Positions 44,075 to 52,878 of a stretch of 64,000 bases of DNA are shown here, piece by piece. The DNA is from Paenibacillus luteus (GTDB taxonomy: Bacteria; Bacillota; Bacilli; Paenibacillales; Paenibacillaceae). Both the position numbers and the translations under genes were made by a program. The notes under the pieces are model-generated. The model was given only the letters and a program-made list of their open reading frames with translations. It was not told the origin of the DNA and did not search any database. The first letter of the stretch is position 1; every line of letters begins with the position of its first letter. The DNA lies in the NCBI RefSeq assembly GCF_006542765.1, contig NZ_SKCD01000026.1, positions 1-64,000 of the forward strand, in the 5' to 3' direction.

Positions 44075-45442
44075 CTATACCGTTCCTCGATTTCGAAAGT
44101 CTGAGGGCAGCACACCGATTTCCTGCAAAAAAAGCTTACTGAAATACTTCTCGTCCTTGAAGCCGACAAGCTGCGCGATTTGATAAATGGGCGTATTCGT
44201 GTGCACCAGCAGCTGCTGCGCCTTGGACATCCGAATTTCGGTAGCGTAATCATTGAACGACTTTCCGGTTACGTTTTTGAAGCATTGGCTGAAATACGTC
44301 CGGCTCATATTGGCAATGCCCGCGATCTCATTTTGGCTGAAATCCATCTCTTCCTGCTCATGCATATAACGGATCGCTTTATAAATGACCCTTAAAATAT
44401 CGTCGCTATACTTGGTCTTGCATACAATGCTGCGAAGCTTATTCCGCTCTTCATCCAGCACGGCTCTCCATTCCTCCCACATGCGAAGCGGCTCCAAGCG
44501 GAAAATGAGCTGCATCGACCATTCGAGCATCAGCAGCCAGCGGCCGTTCTCAAGAAAGGCAGGGAACAGCAGGCTCTTCAGCTCGCTCATCGGTAATCTC
44601 ATCGCCGCCGTATCCTGCATTAATGCCTCATACGCCCCATTGCTATAGATCCATTCCGGCATGTTCCACCGAGAGCCGAGCTTCTCCTTCTCCGGCTCCA
44701 GCGGCTCCTTCTCCTCGTCCGCCTTCCACTCCCAGAAGGTGACCATTTTCGTATAATCGTATAATAAGCCTGTAGCGAGATAGCCATGCAGCTTGTCTAC
44801 CGTATCGCCTAGCGGCATATGGCCTAAGCCATGTACCAGCACAGGCAGGCAGTTGGCTAGTTTAATATCGTTAATCAATGATTGTTCCGCTGCTTCACCG
44901 AGACCATCCAGCGAGATAAACCAGCAATGCCTCTCCAAATAGTGAATCACATGGCCCGCAGAAAGCTTTTCAACCAATTGGCTCGCCTTCTCATCGTCTC
45001 CAAGCTTGAGAACAACCATGACCCTGTCGAATACCTTTGCTTCCGGCGAGGTCCGTATTTTCACCTTATCCTCATAGCTGTGCGCAATGCGTTCCAGCAC
45101 ATCATCCATGACGTCGGTTTCCAGATCGTTTTTGACGATATAATCGATAGCGCCCATTCGGATCGCTTTCTGGGCAAACGCAAATTCCTCATGGCAGGAC
45201 AAAACGACGATTGATTTGGCCGGATATTTTGCGTTGATTTCCTCCATCAGCTCAAAGCCCGACATCTCCGGCATCATCAAATCGGTAAAAACGAGATCAA
45301 CTTCAAGCGTCTCCAGCAGCTCCAGCGCCTTTCTCCCGTTGCCGGCTTCGCCGACGACCTCCATGTTATATTTTTCCCAGGGCATGATTGAAATTAATCC
45401 GCGCCTGACCAGCTTCTCATCGTCTACAATGATGACCTTCAT
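44075..45442 (-). CDS. AraC-type response regulator (YesN-like)
   Basis: This 455-residue response regulator has a receiver domain with the acidic pocket VDDE, phosphoacceptor D54 in VFTDLMMPEM and the switch Lys in IVKND. A middle region of unclear fold follows. The C-terminal AraC domain (about 355-455) has two helix-turn-helices ending in GFKDEKYFSKLFLQEIGVLPSDFR. The ATG overlaps the kinase stop codon (ATGA), so the pair is co-translated. It probably activates the binding-protein/permease/GH43 operon next to it. Confidence 0.94.
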   Translation of the reverse strand: MKVIIVDDEKLVRRGLISIMPWEKYNMEVVGEAGNGRKALELLETLEVDLVFTDLMMPEMSGFELMEEINAKYPAKSIVVLSCHEEFAFAQKAIRMGAIDYIVKNDLETDVMDDVLERIAHSYEDKVKIRTSPEAKVFDRVMVVLKLGDDEKASQLVEKLSAGHVIHYLERHCWFISLDGLGEAAEQSLINDIKLANCLPVLVHGLGHMPLGDTVDKLHGYLATGLLYDYTKMVTFWEWKADEEKEPLEPEKEKLGSRWNMPEWIYSNGAYEALMQDTAAMRLPMSELKSLLFPAFLENGRWLLMLEWSMQLIFRLEPLRMWEEWRAVLDEERNKLRSIVCKTKYSDDILRVIYKAIRYMHEQEEMDFSQNEIAGIANMSRTYFSQCFKNVTGKSFNDYATEIRMSKAQQLLVHTNTPIYQIAQLVGFKDEKYFSKLFLQEIGVLPSDFRNRGTV

Positions 45443-47181
45443 TGCTCGGCCGCCTCCTTTGGAATGGGCATATGAATCGACACGACTGTGCCTTCCCCTA
45501 TTTTGCTGTCTATTTTCAGTTCGCTGGCACCGCCAGTAAAGCTGCTCAGCGTCCGCACGACATAATTAAGGCCGATGCCCAGACCTGATATATTATTTTT
45601 GCGCGTATCCGACTCCAATAATTCCTTGATTTTCTCAGGGCTGATCCCGTTGCCGTTATCTTTGACCCTAAGAACCAGCATGCCACCCTGCTCCTGTGCG
45701 GTAACTTCTATGATTCCCTTCTCGTCCATCATGCCGTGGTAAAGCGCATTCTCGACGATAGGCTGCAAAATAAAGCGCGGAAGCGGCGTTTCCAGAAACG
45801 GCTCCGGGATGAAGTAGCGCACATCAAACTCGAAATCGTATCTAATTTTTTGCAGCTCGATGTAATCATTTAAGGAGTCCATCTCATCCTTCAGCGTCAC
45901 GATGGTGCCATCCTTCGCCAAATTGTACTTCAGCACCTTCGTGAACAACGACAAAAAACGATCGATTTCGTGCTGTCCCTTCAACCGTGCCAGCCACTGG
46001 GCCGTATTGAGCGTATTGTACAGAAAGTGCGGATTGATTTGGGCCATCAGCTTCTCCATCTCGATTTCCTGCTTCTCGCTCGCTTCCTTCGCTACTTCTT
46101 TGATCAAATCCTGAATTTTGAACTGCATGTCGTTAAAGTTTTGAATGAGAAAATCAAATTCCCGCAGGCCTGTCATTTGAAAATAATCGTTAGGCTCCTG
46201 GCTGATAAAGGCGGATATCCCCTTGCGAATGCGGTGTAGCGGCGCAATCACGACCTTCCATGTCCGAAAGGCGGACCAGATGCTGATCAGCAGCCCCAGC
46301 ACGACGATGAAAGCGTATTTGACGAACCAATCGCGAATCTCTTTCTGGTATTCCCCTTTCTCGATAAATACGCCAAGCCGCCACCCCTGACTGCCCGTCA
46401 CCTCGTGAAAATAGTATCGCGCCATCACTTCTGCATCATAGGAGCTGCCAATTGGCGTCAGCTCCGGCTTGTCGCTAAAGAGAACGGTACCGTCGTTATT
46501 CATAAGCAAATGGGATACATTCATCCCGTACTGCTCCTTGTTCAGTATATTTTGGATAACCTTCACATTGGTTTCCGCATACACGAGCAGTGGGTTATTG
46601 GGATCTGTGATGCCGCCAACGCTTCGCACGATGGAGAATACAGAAATGTCGTTGTATTTATAAAGAGTTAAGTGCGGACCATTGAAGATATGGTCGGATT
46701 TAACGGAGAGCTTCGGCAATTCGTCGAAATTGGGGTGAAGATTTCTAGTGATATAATTGTTGTACTGGATTTCTCCCGTAGTCGTATCGTAATAAAACAC
46801 TAATCCAATCGTTGGATTCGATGCGTTCAGAATTCCCATATTGCGTTGAATGGCAGAAATCAGCTGCGATTTTTCATAATTGTCCTCACTCGTTTGCAGC
46901 GCCTCCACATCCTGCCCTACAAAGCCTTGATAAGACATTTGCTGAGACACGTCATAGAGGCTGCCCAACGTTTCCTCCAAAGAGCCGCTTACCCGCTGCA
47001 AGTTTTGCTCGATGCCCTTTTCAATTTTGTTATACAAAATATTGTAGATCGAGTACACCGTCAATAGCCCGACCAGCACGAGCGGTATAACGGAGCTGAT
47101 AAGCAGCGTCCAGTACAGCTGGCCGCGCAGCGTATCCCAGCCGAATAGCCGCTTCACATAAGAGCCTTCTTTCTCATCCAT
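45439..47181 (-). CDS. Sensor histidine kinase (YesM-like)
   Basis: This 580-residue kinase has transmembrane helices near residues 22-43 and 288-305, with a large extracellular sensor (Cache-like) between them. HAMP follows, then a His_kinase domain with H385 in QINPHFLYNTLNT and an HATPase with DNGNGISPEK and GLGIGL. ATG at 47181 with AGGTGA upstream is preferred to the longer frame. It senses an extracellular signal, likely via sugar-bound binding protein, and phosphorylates the AraC-type partner. Confidence 0.93.
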   Translation of the reverse strand: MDEKEGSYVKRLFGWDTLRGQLYWTLLISSVIPLVLVGLLTVYSIYNILYNKIEKGIEQNLQRVSGSLEETLGSLYDVSQQMSYQGFVGQDVEALQTSEDNYEKSQLISAIQRNMGILNASNPTIGLVFYYDTTTGEIQYNNYITRNLHPNFDELPKLSVKSDHIFNGPHLTLYKYNDISVFSIVRSVGGITDPNNPLLVYAETNVKVIQNILNKEQYGMNVSHLLMNNDGTVLFSDKPELTPIGSSYDAEVMARYYFHEVTGSQGWRLGVFIEKGEYQKEIRDWFVKYAFIVVLGLLISIWSAFRTWKVVIAPLHRIRKGISAFISQEPNDYFQMTGLREFDFLIQNFNDMQFKIQDLIKEVAKEASEKQEIEMEKLMAQINPHFLYNTLNTAQWLARLKGQHEIDRFLSLFTKVLKYNLAKDGTIVTLKDEMDSLNDYIELQKIRYDFEFDVRYFIPEPFLETPLPRFILQPIVENALYHGMMDEKGIIEVTAQEQGGMLVLRVKDNGNGISPEKIKELLESDTRKNNISGLGIGLNYVVRTLSSFTGGASELKIDSKIGEGTVVSIHMPIPKEAAEQ

Positions 47182-47314
47182 GACTTTCACCTGCTCGAGA
47201 TTTATTTTGAACAACCACACTATATCATAATTTGTCTGCATGAGTATTTTCTTGTCATGCTGCAGCAATGAATCTGCCTATGGAACAGGGCAAAAAGTCC
47301 CTGCCAATCGGACA

Positions 47315-47349
47315 GGACAAAAAAGGCCCTGCCATTCGGCAAGGCCTTT
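47315..47349 (-). terminator. Terminator of the MFS gene
   Basis: AAAGGCCTTGCC and GGCAGGGCCTTT form the stem and TTTTTT follows on the minus strand. A weaker similar stem (TCCCTGCC/GGACAGGA region, 47285-47315) lies right behind, so two terminators seem stacked. Confidence 0.8.
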
Positions 47350-47373
47350 CCTTGTTTGCGGAGATTATCCTGC

Positions 47374-48594
47374 TTATCCCCGGTTGGTAACCGATGCTTG
47401 TCCAAGCTCATACCTTCGCTTCAGCCATACGCTGATCCCTGCCGCCACCATAATCATTCCCGTTGCGACGAAGATCCAATTAATGCCCACAGCTAGCCCC
47501 AGCAAGCCGCCGATGAGCGGTCCTAGCATTGCACCGAACTGATTCGCGCTCGTCGTCAGGCCAAACGATCTGCCTCGGAACTGCTCATCCGTGCTTTGCA
47601 CGACAAGCGTATTGACGATTGGCGCGATCCCCGCCATAAACAGTCCGAATATGAACTGCACGATGGCGAACAGCCATAAGCTTTGGACGAAAAACTGCGT
47701 GCTGACAACGAGACCCGCGCATAACAAGCAAATCACGAGAATGCGGTAATACCCTCTCCGCTCGCCGAGCCTGCCCCAGACCGGGGAAGCGAGTATTCCC
47801 GCGATTCCGATAAGAGAAAGCACGAAGCCGGCGGACAGCACGGCCCCCTGCAAGCCGCCTTGAAGCTTGGCGATATGCAGCGTAAGCAGCGGCTGTATCA
47901 TATTGACCGACAGCTGGAAGATCGCTAGCAAAGCCAGCATGCTCATCAGCGCACGGTTGCGGAATGCCATTCGGTACGTGACCGGCTGCACGCGCTTCTT
48001 CCCTGCGGCGACTGTATCTGCCGGCTCCGCTTTGCCTTCCTTTACCCACACTACAACCGCTATGGTGGCTGCAAGAATGATAAATCCTGCCACAACAAAC
48101 GATCTGCGGAGACCGAAAGCCTCCGCGAGCAGCCCGCCGAACAACGGGCCAAGAATGCCGCCGGTCATCGTGCCGGCCTGCATCATGCCGAGGCTCCAGC
48201 CCAGCTTTTCCTTCGGAGCAACGGAGGCTACGATCGACATCGATGCGGGAACGAAGCCGCCAACGAAGCCGTGCAGCATGCGAACGCCGACAAGCTGCCA
48301 TGGCGTCTGGACGAAAGCGATCAAGGCGTAAATAATGGCTAGGCTGAGCCCCGCCCGGATGACCATTTTCCGCTTCCCGTATTTGTCCGCAAGCAGCCCC
48401 CATAAGGGGGCCATGACGGCACCTACAAGAAAGGCGGAGGAATGGACAATGCCTGCCCATAAATTGACCGAGCTCTCCGGCACTCCGAGGTCAAACAGAA
48501 AGAGCGGCAGAAATGGCACCGACATCGTATAGCTTGAGCTGCAAAAAAGAACTCCGAACCATAGGATCCACATGGTACGTTTCCACGGTTCCAC
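47374..48594 (-). CDS. MFS transporter (drug-efflux type)
   Basis: This 406-residue major facilitator has 12 predicted helices. The loop 2-3 motif GLLADKYGKRKM and the antiporter motif-C-like GTMTGGILGPLFGG suggest a proton-coupled exporter of the 14-TMS-lacking multidrug group. The GTG start has GGGAGG 9 nt upstream. It lies between the AraC regulator and the kinase gene but has its own terminator, so co-function with the sugar genes is not implied. The substrate is unknown. Confidence 0.9.
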   Translation of the reverse strand: MEPWKRTMWILWFGVLFCSSSYTMSVPFLPLFLFDLGVPESSVNLWAGIVHSSAFLVGAVMAPLWGLLADKYGKRKMVIRAGLSLAIIYALIAFVQTPWQLVGVRMLHGFVGGFVPASMSIVASVAPKEKLGWSLGMMQAGTMTGGILGPLFGGLLAEAFGLRRSFVVAGFIILAATIAVVVWVKEGKAEPADTVAAGKKRVQPVTYRMAFRNRALMSMLALLAIFQLSVNMIQPLLTLHIAKLQGGLQGAVLSAGFVLSLIGIAGILASPVWGRLGERRGYYRILVICLLCAGLVVSTQFFVQSLWLFAIVQFIFGLFMAGIAPIVNTLVVQSTDEQFRGRSFGLTTSANQFGAMLGPLIGGLLGLAVGINWIFVATGMIMVAAGISVWLKRRYELGQASVTNRG

Positions 48595-48794
48595 GGATGG
48601 CCACCTCCCCTGTGCGACGTAAACTATTTTTCCGGCCTATTTTCACTATTACCCACTATACGCCTCCTTTACCATTTGTTCAAAAACCGCCCCTTAGAGA
48701 TAAAACAAGGAAACCTCCTGCTGACTGCGCCTAATGAAGCGTAACGGCGTTTTTTGAGCCTAGAATCGCTCTCTTCCGGAATCCACGCCGAACC

Positions 48795-49667
48795 CTATCG
48801 AAACACCTGATATTGCTTCCGGTATTCGCCCGGCGTGAGTGCCGTTTGGCGCTTAAATAACCGGGTAAAATAATTGTTATCCGCAATTCCGCACAAGCCC
48901 CCGATTTCCTTAAGCGGCAGCTCCGTATGGGCAAGCAGCCGCTTCGCGCGCTCCACCTGCAAGTGATGCCGGTACTGCATCGGGCTCATCCCCGTATATT
49001 GCTTTAAGCAGCGGGCCAGATAGTCAAAATGATAATGCAGTTCGCGCTCCATTTGTCCAGAATCGAACGGATGCTCCAGTTCGGCTGCTAGGTAAGCCGC
49101 TACCTTCTCGCTCAAAATATACGAACGGGCCTGCGGGCTGTTCTGACGCATCCCATTCTGCAGCTGCACAAAAAATTGCCCCAGCAAAACATGCAGCTCG
49201 AAGGAACGCTGCTTTGTCAGCACCTGATGAAGCTCAAGCATGCGGTCCAGCAGCGGAAGGAGAATTCGCAGATCAACCTCGGCAAATTTGGGAATATCGA
49301 CCGTAGCAGGATGAGGCTCAATATCCTGGTCCGTACGCTGCAGCAGCGGCTGCTGCCAATTGTTTTTTTCGATAAGAATCGGTTGGTTGGATAACGGATA
49401 TTGAAAGTGAATCCAATACACCTCGGTTTCCCTATCCGTTGGCCGATAGCCGCGATGAGTCTTCCCCGGCTCCAGAACCAGCATCATCCCTTGATGAATA
49501 TCGTAGGCGATATCGTCCTCCTCCATATAGAGTGCTCCTTTGGTACACACGACCAAATCAAACACCTCAAATTGACGCTCTGCATGGAGCACGCCAGGCT
49601 GCCAAAGCGAATAGCCGATAGCCGCCAGCAGCGGAAACGGCGGGACCTGTAGTTCAAGCACTTGCAT
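48795..49667 (-). CDS. AraC-family transcriptional regulator
   Basis: This 290-residue regulator has an N-terminal cupin-like sensor (about 1-150) and a C-terminal AraC domain. MSPMQYRHHLQVERAKRLL lies in the DNA-binding part, and GLCGIADNNYFTRLFKRQTALTPGEYRKQY is the end helix-turn-helix. AGAAGGAGAG lies before the ATG. It is divergent from the GHL6-type glycosidase gene across 136 bp and probably controls it in response to a sugar. Confidence 0.92.
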   Translation of the reverse strand: MQVLELQVPPFPLLAAIGYSLWQPGVLHAERQFEVFDLVVCTKGALYMEEDDIAYDIHQGMMLVLEPGKTHRGYRPTDRETEVYWIHFQYPLSNQPILIEKNNWQQPLLQRTDQDIEPHPATVDIPKFAEVDLRILLPLLDRMLELHQVLTKQRSFELHVLLGQFFVQLQNGMRQNSPQARSYILSEKVAAYLAAELEHPFDSGQMERELHYHFDYLARCLKQYTGMSPMQYRHHLQVERAKRLLAHTELPLKEIGGLCGIADNNYFTRLFKRQTALTPGEYRKQYQVFR

Positions 49668-49803
49668 CGCCTATCTCTCCTTCTTATAAAAACAGAAATC
49701 GTACTATGTAAAGTCGAAATTGTCGGATGTATCATGAACTCTCTTCCATTACAGTGGTAGATATAATCTTATATTAACATGTAATCATAAGGAGGCAGCA
49801 AGT

Positions 49804-51780
49804 ATGAAATTCCGTCAGGTTCATCTCGATTTCCATACATCCGAAGCCATTAAGGGCATTGGCAGCCAATTTTCCAAACAGCAATTTCAGGACATGCTGA
49901 AGCTTGGCCACGTTGACTCCATTACCGTTTTCTCCAAATGCCATCATGGCTGGGCTTATCATCCTTCGACCGCGAATGAAATGCATCCGCATCTTTCGTT
50001 TGATCTGCTGGGAGCCCAAATTGAAGCCGCACACGAGATTGGGGTAAACACGCCTGTTTACTTATCCGCCGGGCTTGATGAGAAGCTTGCGCGTACGCAC
50101 CCTGAGTGGCTAATCCGTGATCAAAACGAAAAAACCAACTGGTCGCCCAACTTTATGACACCCGGTTATCACCAATTTTGCATGAATACACCCTATGTTG
50201 ATGTCCTCGCCGCGCAAGTGAAAGAAGTGGTGACGAACTATGATGCAGACGGCATTTTCCTTGATATCGTTGACGTTCGCGAGTGCTACTGCCAATATTG
50301 CGTGGCCGAAATTCGCAGACGCGGCTCCGATCCGCGCCAATTAAGCGACATGAAGCAAATGTGGGAAGAGACGTATTTCAACTATACGAAAAAAATGAAT
50401 GATGCCGTCCACGACATCAAGCCTGGCCTTCCTGTCTACCATAACAGCAGCCACGTTGCTCGGGGACGTCGTGATCTCGCCCATGTGAATACCCATTTGG
50501 AGCTTGAATCCCTTCCTACCGGCGGCTGGGGCTATGACCACTTCCCGCTCTCTGCGCGCTACGCTCAAACGCTGGGCATGGATTATCTCGGCATGACAGG
50601 AAAATTCCATCTTTCATGGGGCGAGTTCGGCGGGTTTAAGCATCCTAACGCCTTGCGGTACGAAGCCGCTTTAAGCCTTGCCAACGGGGCACGCTGCTCC
50701 ATCGGGGACCAGTTGCACCCGGTAGGCTTTATGGATCATGCGACCTATGCCTTAATCGGCGAAGCCTATAAGGAAGTGGAAGCCAAGGAAGCGTGGTGCC
50801 GCGAGGTAACCGCTATTTCGGATATCGCTTTATTGTCCGTCGAGGCGGCTTCCAATGACGAGGGTGGCACCGCGATCGACGAGAACAGCAAGCATTCAGA
50901 CACTGGCGCCGTACGGATATTGCTTGAAGGAAATTATCTGTTTGATGTGGTCGATACGCAGGCTGATTTAAGCCCATATAAAGTCGTGATTTTGCCTGAC
51001 GCTATCCTAATCACAGAGCAAATCCAAGCAAAGCTTGCTGCTTTTGTCGCTAAAGGCGGCAAGCTGCTTGCTACAGGGCAATCTGGCCTCTCTACTGACG
51101 GTGCTGGCTTTGCATTCGACTTTGGCGTGCAATGGAAGGGCGTTTCATCCTTCAAGCCGTCCTATTTCAAACCAGACTTTGAGCTGCCTACGCTTCAAAA
51201 TGCTTCATTCGTTATTTATTCCGAAGGCCAGGATGTTGAGCTATCGGCGGGCGGTACCGCTCTCGGAAGCAAAGAGAACAGCTACTTTAACCGCGATCTG
51301 TTCACCTTCTGCTCGCATCAGCATACCCCTTCCGATCTAGAAAATTCGGGACCGGGCATGACGGAAGGACCAGCTGGCATTTACGTTGCTTGGAATGTAT
51401 TCGAGGATTACGCGCTCAAGGGCAGCCTGCCCGTCAAAGAGTTCATTCTGTTCGCGCTGGACCGCTTGTTGACGAACAAAACGCTACGTACAAATTTGCC
51501 TGCTCAGGGAGTCACCACCCTGCAAGCGCAAAACGGCTCCAATCGCTGGATCAACCATTTGCTCTATGCCTCGCCCGTTCGCAGAGGGCAAAACGTCGAA
51601 ATCATAGAGGATATTCCCGTGCTACGCGATACGGAAGTAGCCATCGCCGCAGCCGAGCCGGTGCGCGAGGTATATCTGGCTCCCGAGAACACGACGCTTC
51701 CGTTCCGCCAAGAGAACGGCATCGTCAGCTACACCATACCGCAGTGGTCCTGCCACCAGATGGTCGTTCTTCAATTCTAA
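49804..51780 (+). CDS. Putative glycoside hydrolase (GHL6-type) with a beta-galactosidase-trimerisation-like domain
   Basis: This 658-residue cytoplasmic protein begins with a TIM-barrel-like region (RQVHLDFHTSEAIKGIGSQF, SITVFSKCHHGW, YDADGIFLDIVDVREC). This matches my recollection of the hypothetical glycosyl hydrolase 6 family. An amidotransferase-like middle domain (SPYKVVILPDAILIT, FVAKGGKLLATG) resembles the trimerisation domain of GH42 enzymes. Asp in IFLDIVD and Glu in HLELESLP are candidate catalytic residues, which is inference. AAGGAGG lies before the ATG. It is transcribed alone, divergent from an AraC regulator. Confidence 0.75.
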   Translation: MKFRQVHLDFHTSEAIKGIGSQFSKQQFQDMLKLGHVDSITVFSKCHHGWAYHPSTANEMHPHLSFDLLGAQIEAAHEIGVNTPVYLSAGLDEKLARTHPEWLIRDQNEKTNWSPNFMTPGYHQFCMNTPYVDVLAAQVKEVVTNYDADGIFLDIVDVRECYCQYCVAEIRRRGSDPRQLSDMKQMWEETYFNYTKKMNDAVHDIKPGLPVYHNSSHVARGRRDLAHVNTHLELESLPTGGWGYDHFPLSARYAQTLGMDYLGMTGKFHLSWGEFGGFKHPNALRYEAALSLANGARCSIGDQLHPVGFMDHATYALIGEAYKEVEAKEAWCREVTAISDIALLSVEAASNDEGGTAIDENSKHSDTGAVRILLEGNYLFDVVDTQADLSPYKVVILPDAILITEQIQAKLAAFVAKGGKLLATGQSGLSTDGAGFAFDFGVQWKGVSSFKPSYFKPDFELPTLQNASFVIYSEGQDVELSAGGTALGSKENSYFNRDLFTFCSHQHTPSDLENSGPGMTEGPAGIYVAWNVFEDYALKGSLPVKEFILFALDRLLTNKTLRTNLPAQGVTTLQAQNGSNRWINHLLYASPVRRGQNVEIIEDIPVLRDTEVAIAAAEPVREVYLAPENTTLPFRQENGIVSYTIPQWSCHQMVVLQF

Positions 51781-51787
51781 GATTTGG

Positions 51788-51828
51788 CCCCTGCTGCCGA
51801 TGATGGTTATCGGTTGCGGGGTTTTTTT
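51788..51828 (+). terminator. Terminator of the GHL6-type gene
   Basis: CCCC-GC-CCGAT and ATCGG-GC-GGGG form a long stem, followed by seven T residues eight bases after the stop region. Confidence 0.9.
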
Positions 51829-51850
51829 ATTATTTTTCATATTGGCGTGA

Positions 51851-52096
51851 AACTAGCTGGAATTTTCCCTGCTAAACCGCTAAACTAGCCATATTCACTC
51901 GTGCCGGGAGCTAGCTGGAATTTCTCCCGTTAAACTAGCCGTAGTCGCTCGTGCGGGAACTAGATGGATTTTCTCCCATTAATTTTAGCGATAATCCCGA
52001 ATTCCAGCTAATTGCCCCGTATTAGAAGGAGAAATTCCCACTAAAAACCTCGAAAGGCTAAAATCCCTTATTTTAACGGGAGAAATTCCAGCTAAA
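51851..52096. repeat. Cluster of intergenic repeats built on GCTGGAATTTCTCCCGTTAA
   Basis: Three tandem degenerate units start at 51851, 51909 and 51958 (AACTAGCTGGAATTTTCCC, AGCTAGCTGGAATTTCTCCC, AACTAGATGGATTTTCTCCC). The first two end in TCGTGC(C)GGG. The same sequence returns inverted at about 52024-52096 (TTTTAACGGGAGAAATTCCA). Non-coding, it looks like a dispersed palindromic repeat family. The remaining 52097-52248 shows nothing but the ribosome binding site of the next gene. Confidence 0.75.
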
Positions 52097-52248
52097 CTTA
52101 GAAGTGGCAGTCTCGCGCGCACCCCGCGCCCGCCCTGGAAAGTTCAGTTTACTCATAGAAAAATATACTATAGCGAACAAGATAATTCGTCGAAGTCTTG
52201 ATATGACAAACTACAAATGAGCCAGCAGCAGCACATAAGGAGTGATTA

Positions 52249-52788
52249 ATGGTGAAGAGCATAATGATCAGACAGGAACGACCGGGAGATTATAAAATAA
52301 CCGAAAAAGTCGTGGAACTTGCGTTTGCCGATATGGCGTTCAGCGACCAAACCGAACATCAGTTGGTAGCTCGACTTCGAAACGCCGCTGCGTTCATTCC
52401 CGAGCTGTCCCTAGTTGCCATTAACGGAGCGCATGAGATTGTTGGCCACTTACTTTTATCCAAAATAAAAATAAAAAACGAAGCACAAAGCTCTGACTCG
52501 CTGGCGCTGGCTCCTGTATCTGTACTGCCAAATGAACAGAAGAAGGGCATTGGAAAACTTCTAATGGTCAAAGCCATTGAGTTAGCCAAAGAGCTTGGGC
52601 ATTCATCCATTATCGTCATGGGCCACCCACAATATTATTCTAAATTCGGCTTCCAGTCGGCATCGTTATGGAGCATTAAGGCGCCTTTCGAAGTGGAAAA
52701 TGAAGTTTTTATGGCACTTGAGTTGCAAAAAAAGGCCCTTGACGAAGTTTCAGGTATCGTGGAGTATTCGAGTGTTTTCTTTGAGTAA
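52249..52788 (+). CDS. GNAT-family N-acetyltransferase
   Basis: This 179-residue acetyl-CoA-dependent transferase resembles the YhbS group. The acetyl-CoA pyrophosphate loop is visible as LPNEQKKGIGKLLM (Q/RxxGxG/A type). VSVLP precedes it, and VMGHPQYYSKFGF is the typical late segment. The acceptor is unknown. AAGGAG lies 7 nt upstream of ATG. It is monocistronic, with a terminator just after the stop. Confidence 0.9.
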   Translation: MVKSIMIRQERPGDYKITEKVVELAFADMAFSDQTEHQLVARLRNAAAFIPELSLVAINGAHEIVGHLLLSKIKIKNEAQSSDSLALAPVSVLPNEQKKGIGKLLMVKAIELAKELGHSSIIVMGHPQYYSKFGFQSASLWSIKAPFEVENEVFMALELQKKALDEVSGIVEYSSVFFE

Positions 52789-52798
52789 GTCTTCAGAA

Positions 52799-52840
52799 TA
52801 ACAAGGAGGCGATCACATAATCGATACCCTCCTTGTTTTT
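52799..52840 (+). terminator. Terminator of the acetyltransferase gene
   Basis: AACAAGGAGG (52800-52809) pairs with CCTCCTTGTT (52828-52837), followed by TTT. Confidence 0.85.
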
Positions 52841-52878
52841 AGGAGAATGACATCCATACTGGAACTAGTATAAAAAAA

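Noticed and set aside
47585..48460. Minus-strand frame of 291 codons inside the MFS gene
   Set aside because: Arg/His-rich out-of-frame shadow of the MFS transporter, a consequence of GC-rich codons.
48733..48760. CGCC/GGCG stem with TTTTTT on the plus strand
   Set aside because: The stem is only four pairs with a long loop, and no plus-strand gene precedes it.
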